A stretch of DNA of 64,000 bases from Oopsacas minuta (taxonomy: Eukaryota > Porifera > Hexactinellida > Lyssacinosida > Leucopsacidae): NCBI GenBank assembly GCA_024704765.1, contig JAKMXF010000044.1, positions 124,001 to 188,000 on the forward strand, in the 5' to 3' direction. Numbering within the stretch: the stretch's first letter is position 1; the number at the start of each line of letters is the position of its first letter. Below the pieces are notes generated by a model. It saw only the letters and a program-made list of their open reading frames with translations, was not told the origin of the DNA and did not search any database. Below are positions 57,568 through 64,000 of the stretch, in pieces. Position numbers and translations under genes: made by a program.

Positions 57568-58914
57568 TTTACAAAACATCTGTTTTCTAACCATACCTAA
57601 CCAATTAAAATGATATTGACCTCATTAATTATCAAATAGTTTCCAGTCAATGGGAATGTACCAATTCTGATACCATCTTTGAGCTATTCGGGTCTCACTT
57701 ACCCTAGGATTAATATTTCGAATGATTAGGAGGAAAAGTGGTTGAGTTATTGGCATATTAATTATTGTGGCATATGTGGCACATGGATAGATCATTGTGA
57801 CCCAGGGACTGTAACTGCCCTCCGCGTCACCGCCATCGCGGGGGGGCCCCCAGCACCAGAAACTTTTTTGCCTGTAGCTGACAGTCATTTGATCATCTGT
57901 AAATTATTGCACTTTTTCTCATCTACAAGTTACATATAAAAGTTAAGTAACCTGATGTGACCCGAATTGTTATTTCTGATCATTTATCATTGAAACTTAG
58001 AAATATTTACAGGTATGGTATCAGATTAATCTAGTTTATATTAAATTTGGTGAATAATTCATCATATTCTATGTTTTACTATACCAACTAGCATATACAA
58101 TATGAGTACTATGTTCAGATTTCTAGTCAAAATTATAATCTAGCAGATAGATTGTTTTATTAACACTCTATTTAAGAGAGTATATAACCAAACCATAAAT
58201 TTGAAAATATGCCCACCAGGTGATAACTCACTTGATAACTGCGAACACAGAGCTCTAAATCCACATTCTGCACAAATCGTGCCACTATGCTTGAATACCC
58301 ATGTGTCGTCATTAAGAGCAAGTCTCTACGATTATTTCATGATTTAAATTATTTTCACTTTATATTTATAATACAATAAATTTACATATTAAAAACTTGA
58401 AATTAGCAAGTTCTGATCCAGCGTACTTTTTTTACCTCAGGATACACATTGAAAACACGTCTCTCCCAATATTTTCGGTTTTGGTGAATTTGTGGACATG
58501 ATAGATTTCTCAAAATCAACACATATATTACATTTGATTGATACAAAGGGTAAAAATTGGATACAGCATGTTCTATTTTCAATATTTCTGCTTACAAAGG
58601 ACAGGATACAATTTTAAAATTTCGCGGCATGTTGAAGGTCTTGAAAGGGTGAATGCAGTCAAATATGTAAGCGCAACTTTATGGAAAATTATAAATGTTG
58701 CAATATTTACTATATTCCCAGCAATGCAAAAATTATAACTCCTTTCGATTTGCCTCAAATAATTATCAAATTTTATCCTGTTATGGTCATAACAGTGCTG
58801 TAACTTCTTTCTGTGGCCCCCCTCCTAATCAGGTTGGAGGCCACTCTTAAGCAAATCATGAAATTGGTAAGCAAATAGTGACCTAATGCAAAATTAGTTA
58901 TCAAAAACAAGTAA
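57568..58914. other. no gene; one GC-rich patch
   Basis: AT-rich except 57800-57870, where CGTCACCGCCATCGCGGGGG and CCCCCAGCACC look like the end of a hAT-type or other GC-rich repeat. No exon called. Confidence 0.35.
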
Positions 58915-60122
58915 TCAAATATGCATGCGAAAAGTACAATTGTATTTATCAGAAGAATTTTGAATGAATATTCGGCGCAATTTAAGATTTCGGCCCAATA
59001 CGAGGGTCAGTCCAAAAGTTTCGTTGTAGACAAAAAATATAATAACAAATTTAATCAAACTTTCACAGTTTCTCAAAGTACGACCACAACAATCTATGCA
59101 ATGTTGCATACGATGAAACCAACTGTCGAAACAACTATGCCATTTTTCCTCTGGCAGGCTCCAAAGGGACTCTTCAAAATCCAGACGAGCCTCTTCAGGA
59201 CTCTCAAACCTTATTCCACGGATCTTTTCCTTGATTGTTGGGGACAAGAAAAACTCGCATGGAGCTAAATCTGGACTGTAAGGTGGATGCAATACCAACT
59301 GGCCGAATTTTCAGCCAGGAAGTCCAATGTTTTGGCTGCTGTGTGTGCAGATGCATTATCGTGGTGAAGGAGAAGTCCTCTGATATCGGTCTTAGGGCGA
59401 CGAGAACTCCAAGGTTCGAAAGCCTTGGGCAGGCAATTGTTAATGTACCAATCAGCATTGACGGTACGACGATCCTCGAGAGGAATTATTGTTAGTGGGC
59501 CAGTCTTACAGAAAAAAGCAGCCACCATCTTCTTCCCAACGCTGCGAGCCCGGCGAAATTTAACAGGGAGATCTTCGGCAGGAAACACCCAGAGTAAAGA
59601 TTGCTGCTTTGTTTCCGGATCGTACCGATAGATCCATGTCTCATCACATGTTAGTATGTCGTAAACTCGTTTAGACTCACCTCCTTTAAATTTCTTGAGC
59701 ATAAACTTGCACCATTCTACCCTTGCCTCTAATTGCATTTCAGAGAGATAATGTGGGATCCATCGGACCGCAAGCCTTCTGACACCAAGATAATCATGTA
59801 GAATAGTATTGATGGCGGCTTTCCCGATCATTAGGGTCTCAGCAAACTGCTCATAGTTAATGCGGCTATCCTCTTTGATTAATGTCTCGGCAGCAGCAAT
59901 AGTCTCTGGAGTGACGGCGGTTGAAGGTCGCCCAGACCTAGCCTCATCTTGTAATGACGTTCTCTCCCTCCTGAAATCTAGATACCAACGTTCCACTGTA
60001 CGCTTAGATGGAGCTTGATCTTGGAAAGCTTCCACCAAGTTATCATGACTCTGCTCCATTGATATTTTACGCATAAAGTCATAAACCATCATGGCTCTAA
60101 AATCCCTTCTTTCCAGTTCCAT
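58915..60122 (-). pseudogene. mariner transposase, single frameshift, third acidic residue Glu
   Basis: From the ATG at 60122, 255 codons are clean up to the second catalytic Asp. The helix-turn-helix is near residues 39-50 (SKRTVERWYLDF), then the SGRPS linker, D160 in CDETWIYRYDPETKQQS, and D255 in HHDNASAH. A one-base deletion at about 59291-59298 then shifts the frame. In the next frame the sequence continues HPPYSPDLAPCEFFLSP to the C-terminal helix (EEKWHSCFDSWFHRMQHCI). The third catalytic position, 34 residues after D255, is Glu (GAG) where the related 13 kb copy has Asp. The frame has lost its stop near the terminus and reads through the inverted repeat into flanking DNA at 58915. 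Inactive as it stands. Confidence 0.85.
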
Positions 60123-60306
60123 TCAGTAATAATAAAATCTGTATATAGGCTTATGGATAAAATAGCGCTACTCAGGAAATAAGTGTTGAATATAACTCAA
60201 ATTAATAGTAGAGTCATTGTATATATATCTAAGTATATAGTGTTGTATTTATTTGATTGAAGACAAAATAGAACCTTTGTACGACAAACTTTTGGACTGA
60301 CCCTCG
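59001..60306 (-). mobile_element. mariner element, one frameshift from intact
   Basis: The left end CGAGGGTCAGTCCAAAAGTTT and the complement of the right end CGAGGGTCAGTCCAAAAGTTTG are almost identical inverted repeats. TA lies on both outer sides (58999-59000 and 60307-60308). The length is 1306 bp. It is better preserved than the related copy at 12296-13621. Confidence 0.9.
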
Positions 60307-60344
60307 TATTTCTTATTGAATGGCATCAGGGCCGGTAAAGAATA

Positions 60345-60806
60345 GGTAAGTTACTGATGAAGGCAGAACTTTTAAACAAGAGTGGACATTACAGTACTTT
60401 TCATAGAAGAGAAAGGAAAACCGATCTGTCTTATCTGTAATCAGAGTGTAAATGTAATGAAAGTCAGTAATTTATCCAGACACTACGACATAATGCATAA
60501 AGATGCATTTGAAAATTTGATCTGAGTGTTGAAACTTGAATTATATGTATTTATCTACAATTCTACATACTATATTATGCTGAGATCTAATCCAAATGGT
60601 GTCAGAATACATTTGTGTGGCATCACTAACACACTCATTCCATTCATCCATTCTTCATTATGGCCTCCCGGTTGCGTAGGGGCCATTATAAGTGTTTCTG
60701 AAACAATTATGGATTATAAATGAAAGAGCCTGAAAAGTAGAATAATTTCTGAAAGAGTTTAGGGCCGGACAAAATCACCTCGCGGGCCGGAGTTTGCCAA
60801 CCCCTG
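60345..60806 (+). pseudogene. hAT deletion derivative with N-terminal zinc finger
   Basis: KQEWTLQYF, then after a frameshift FIEEKGKPICLICNQSVNVM, then SNLSRHYDIMHKDAFENL. This is the C-x2-C...H-x4-H zinc-finger start of GTF2IRD2/ZBED5-like hAT transposases (about 60373-60525). The sequence then jumps to a hAT terminus ending GGGCCGGAGTTTGCCAACCCCTG at 60806. The whole catalytic part is deleted. The left end was not found; the mariner at 59001-60306 may have landed in it. Confidence 0.6.
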
Positions 60807-62263
60807 GTCTAGACGTATGAAAAGAACTAAAATGGAATTTAGGTGTATGGCCTTGAGAACCTGGATGAAACCCTGGTTTTTATACAATTAAACGCCCAAA
60901 AGACACCTAACTTCAAGGTTGAACATCATGCTTATAACAATTCACACAATGTCATTGCTTTCGGCTCAATTACTGACAGAATAGATGGCTCAACCAATTA
61001 CATATATTATCATCAAGCCTATTTATACATCATTTCCCACATGATCTTTGTGTATGGGTGTAGAAAAACAGTCGAATTCTACCACAATTGATGCAAACTT
61101 GATTAACTTGTTCTCCCGATACTATACTTAGATTAGCATTAAGTATGAGTATCAACACTATTTTGTTGTATTGAGGGGATATTCTCCTAATATTATTATC
61201 TAATGATATGATTCATTAATTATTCCAACAATTTTATTCAGAGAGATCGATAATGCAAATTAAAAGCATAAATCTCGTGATAATAAGAGTAGTTGGACTT
61301 TGACTTGATCAGAGGCACGAGTTATTTAATTTCTGAATTGAGGGATATTTATGAAATACTGGGTATGAAGTCGGACTCCCAAATTTCCATGATAGTCTAG
61401 GGTTGATCTAAGAGAAATTACAGTATTTTCGCTAAATATTCGATCGTGTATTCTCCTTCACAAAATATATAAGTACATGGGCACTAATTAAGAATAATAC
61501 TGTATGCCGAGAGGAAATTTGTCAAACAATTTGGTAGCCTCGAATTGTAGTTTCAGGTATTTTCTGATTCTTAACTTGACGAGTCAGATCTTGCTGGAAT
61601 TGGGTATCTACCCTTACCTTTCGAATTGTGAAATTTAATGAGCAGGCTATACCTCTGAGAGAAGTCGCCGCGGGGGGCATTCCCCCTGATAAACTCGTGC
61701 TCCGTGGCTTGACCTCTCTGGTAATAACGTGCTCCTAGGCATGGCTCCATGGCTCAATTGAAAACTCTAAAACTTCGGCTCACATATAACCCTCATATAG
61801 CATTATCTCACTCAAAAATCAGCAGGGATATCTTGTATTGATCTATATACCTAAGTATTATTTTCTGAGTATTATCCTCAGCTAAAATATCCATCGTATT
61901 CAAATACTCAATGGAAAAAGTCGATTGGAAAATACACCGAACAAAATGTGTATTTCGCAGTTATGAGAAATTGTTTCAATGTTCAAACCTACTTGACAGT
62001 AGAAAGGTAATTAATGTGTGACAATTATAGCTTGTTGTAAAGGGGCAACTCTCCGACTCCACTGGAATAATTGCAGCGTTCCAGACACTCGTCATAATGG
62101 CGTCGTACTATATGTGACTGGGGGCCCTTGGCCCTCCAAATATTTCCGAATTCCCATACCTTCACTCGAGAGACTATACAATGTCAACTTTCTGCCGTAT
62201 GATAGAATTCAGATTCGGACTCAGCCAGGTCGATTGTACATAGCCAATATATAGTGTCCATGA
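60807..62263. other. no gene recognised
   Basis: AT-rich, with a GC-rich patch at 61665-61700 (GTCGCCGCGGGGGGCATTCC) and a less AT-rich patch at 62040-62160. Both strands of these patches were read without finding a frame with supportable borders. Confidence 0.35.
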
Positions 62264-62490
62264 AGGAGGGTTGTTTGATTTAAATCATGATTTATATCAA
62301 TGATTTTTATTAGTAAAAATCATGATTTTAATCAAAAATCTGAGGTATCAAAATATCTTATTTAAGTTCAATATTTTTGATGTTTTTATTATCTTATCAA
62401 GCTGATTATGTCCATCCTGATATTAAATATTTATACCTATCGAAAATTTATTCATTTGACGGAAGGGTTGTTCGATTTAAATAAAAATAA
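62264..62490. repeat. duplicated hAT-like terminus upstream of the BED relic
   Basis: GGAGGGTTGTTTGATTTAAAT (62264) and GGAAGGGTTGTTCGATTTAAAT (62460) are two diverged copies of one terminus. The TTTGATTTAAATC wording is common at the ends of BED-type hAT elements, and the BED/hAT relic follows. Confidence 0.4.
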
Positions 62491-62504
62491 ATGATTTGTA
62501 CAGT

Positions 62505-62641
62505 CAGGGTCGCTTATTGTGAACCCCTTCATAATGACTTGGCTGAATACAAATCTTATGTAAGCCGAAGAATTGTGACCTGAGGGGTTGTTCATAATGA
62601 ACGAATGTTCATATTAAGTCGGTTATTAATACGCAACCCTG
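62505..62641. mobile_element. 137 bp MITE with 3 bp TSD
   Basis: It begins CAGGGTCGC and ends GCAACCCTG, with inner complementary blocks (TGAACCCCTTCATAATGA and GGGGTTGTTCATAATGA). AGT lies on both sides (62502-62504 and 62642-62644). No coding content; superfamily not assigned. Confidence 0.5.
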
Positions 62642-62783
62642 AGTCTATATATATATTTAAACAACCACTTACAAAAGATTTATGACTATTAGATTACTAC
62701 TATCCGTAGCATTTAACAACGCTTGATATGGCAGGAAGCAAGATGATATATGGGTCTACTTCGAACGGTATACGGCAGAAGGA

Positions 62784-63843
62784 GTGGCTGGCTGGAAAGA
62801 AAGGTGCAAACTTTGCAATAAGGAGATGCAGGAGGTGGTCAACCGCCTTAAGCAACATTATTCTTCATGCAGCGTGCAAGACCATCCCATAATAGCTGAA
62901 AATGAATCAATTGATTTAGTAGCCAGATCAACTGCATTATCTGGAGAAGTGCCTGATGCAAGTCTTTTTGCTAAAAACCTAGGATTACTCATATCGGTGA
63001 ATAAATATGTCATGAAGACTTCGAAGTCAGAGGCAGAATTACTGGATCTCCAAATTGCTCGTTATATTTACGCAACTAACATGCCTTTTATAGCTGTTGA
63101 ACACCCCAAGTTTATCAAACTAATAAAGATGGTATGGCCAGGTTATATATCGATCTCTCTTGGATACATGCAGAAAAACCCTGATGCATAAGGCAGTCTC
63201 CTTATCACTGGATGGATGGAGTAACGTACATAATGAACCTCTCGTGTGTGTGAGTGTTACAACTGACAAAAGAGAGACTTTCCTTACTGAGACAATTGAT
63301 ACCTCTGGACAGTCACATCAGATTATCTGGCAGAACTTGCTGCAGATGCTATTACATCCTGTAAGGTAAATCTTAGATGTCATGTACGTAACGTTGTAAC
63401 TGACAACACAGCCAATATAGCAAAATGAGAAGAGATTTAGAATAAAAGATGCCGAATGAAATATTGACATACAGATGCTCTGCTCATTTGTTGAGCCTAT
63501 TAGCACAAGATGTACAGATTACTGGGGTAAAAGAACAAGTTGTCCAGATTATCAAATATTTTAGGAATACATATCTACCTGCAGGTAGATACAAGTAAGC
63601 TGGTGGAAATTCTCTTGTTATCCCACATGAAATTAGATGGAATACTTTGACGGACTGTTTGAATAGTATATTTCTATCTGGCATATCCTTGTACAGGTCT
63701 GTGAGGAATATCATGATGAGATAAATTCGAACATTGGTAATAAAGTTAAGAATTATTCTATCAAACGTAACGCTGAAGATCTCTTGATTAGTTGATTCAA
63801 ACCAATTTCAGTTGTTCTAGATAGAAATCAAAGGGAAATACTA
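62784..63843 (+). pseudogene. BED-finger hAT transposase (DUF659 type), broken and truncated
   Basis: The frame opens AGWKERCKLCNKEMQEVVNR, a BED finger (C-x2-C...H-x4-C type), and runs to 63191. Its later part (FIAVEHPKFIKLIKMVWPGY) is the usual lead to the DUF659 domain. After a frameshift near 63175, the frame HKAVSLSLDGWSNVHNEPLV, then CVSVTTDKRETFLTETIDTS carries the catalytic Asp region (DGW) to 63369. Later pieces (RCHVRNVVTDNTANIAK, HEIRWNTLTDCLNS, IKRNAEDLL, KPISVVLDRNQRE) lie in shifting frames up to 63843. There the mariner at 63847 interrupts it. The C-terminal dimerisation block is absent or beyond the window. Confidence 0.75.
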
Positions 63844-63846
63844 CTA

Positions 63847-64000
63847 GGGCGTTCAATAAGTCTTGCAGGTGATATCATAGAATATGATACAAACACTATA
63901 CACACTAATTCACTATATTATTTATTCAAAGTAATTCCCTTCTGCAGATACACAAAATTTTAACCTTTCCACCCACTTGTAAAACACATTTCTGTATTCT
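63847..64000 (-). mobile_element. mariner-family element, partial (runs off the window)
   Basis: TA followed by GGGCGTTCAATAAGTCTTGC starts the element inside the BED/hAT relic. On the minus strand, from the window edge, the frame EYRNVFYKWVERLKFCVSAE, then GNYFE and a stop is the characteristic mariner C-terminus (W-x-x-R-L...C-I...G-D-Y-F-E). The frame visible here is unbroken. Catalytic residues and the other end lie outside the window. Confidence 0.7.

Noticed and set aside
62018-62254. A less AT-rich block with open frames on both strands
   Set aside because: Neither strand gave a frame with splice borders or a known motif; it may be a decayed repeat.
1-64000. CRISPR arrays, bacterial operons or ribosome binding sites
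   Set aside because: The base composition, splice signals and transposon types are eukaryotic, and no regularly spaced direct repeat array was seen.

Overview
The window is strongly AT-rich eukaryotic DNA. It has long non-coding stretches, a few isolated exon-like frames with GT/AG borders, and a dense layer of DNA transposons. There is no operon structure, and I recognised no rRNA, tRNA, CRISPR array or intact reverse transcriptase. The transposon mix (mariner DD34D, maT-type DD37D, DD41D, several hAT lineages, a FLYWCH/MULE element, piggyBac and P/THAP9-like remnants, and a CMC/Chapaev-like element) fits an arthropod such as a hemipteran, copepod or arachnid. The species cannot be read from the sequence, and that placement is inference.

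Layout. 0-5 kb: a ~0.6 kb terminal-inverted-repeat element, a broken PHD-tailed Mutator-like (PF20700-type) transposase and one possible host exon. 5-10.9 kb: interspersed repeats (families here called A and B), a pogo-like MITE, one end of a MULE and a fold-back element. 10.9-16 kb: a nested composite, in which an inverted-repeat element holding a P/THAP9-like relic was hit by a mariner and then by a MULE whose broken gene has FLYWCH, MULE and RING parts. 16-31.6 kb: four hAT relics, an inverted repeat cluster and a clear ~770 bp host exon (23195-23966). 33-35.7 kb: one maT element inserted inside another of opposite orientation. 36.1-39 kb: the best-preserved feature of the window, a 2834 bp transposon with 127 bp terminal inverted repeats (two mismatches), a perfect ACAG target duplication and an unbroken 664-codon transposase with a RAG1/Chapaev-type catalytic layout. 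39-50 kb: a GC-rich terminal exon on the minus strand, a DD41D mariner relative, a further exon and a piggyBac relic. 51-54 kb: a 2.96 kb hAT element with a perfect 8 bp target duplication, inserted inside a repeat A fold-back. 55-64 kb: the terminal exon of a ricin-type beta-trefoil lectin gene, a mariner disabled by one frameshift, a hAT fragment, a MITE, and a BED/hAT relic interrupted by another mariner that runs off the window.

The transposases do not form a pathway; the window is a history of layered insertions. The most interesting unit is the intact RAG1-like/Chapaev-like transposon at 36142-38975. Host coding sequence is limited to scattered exons whose parent genes extend outside what can be joined by eye.
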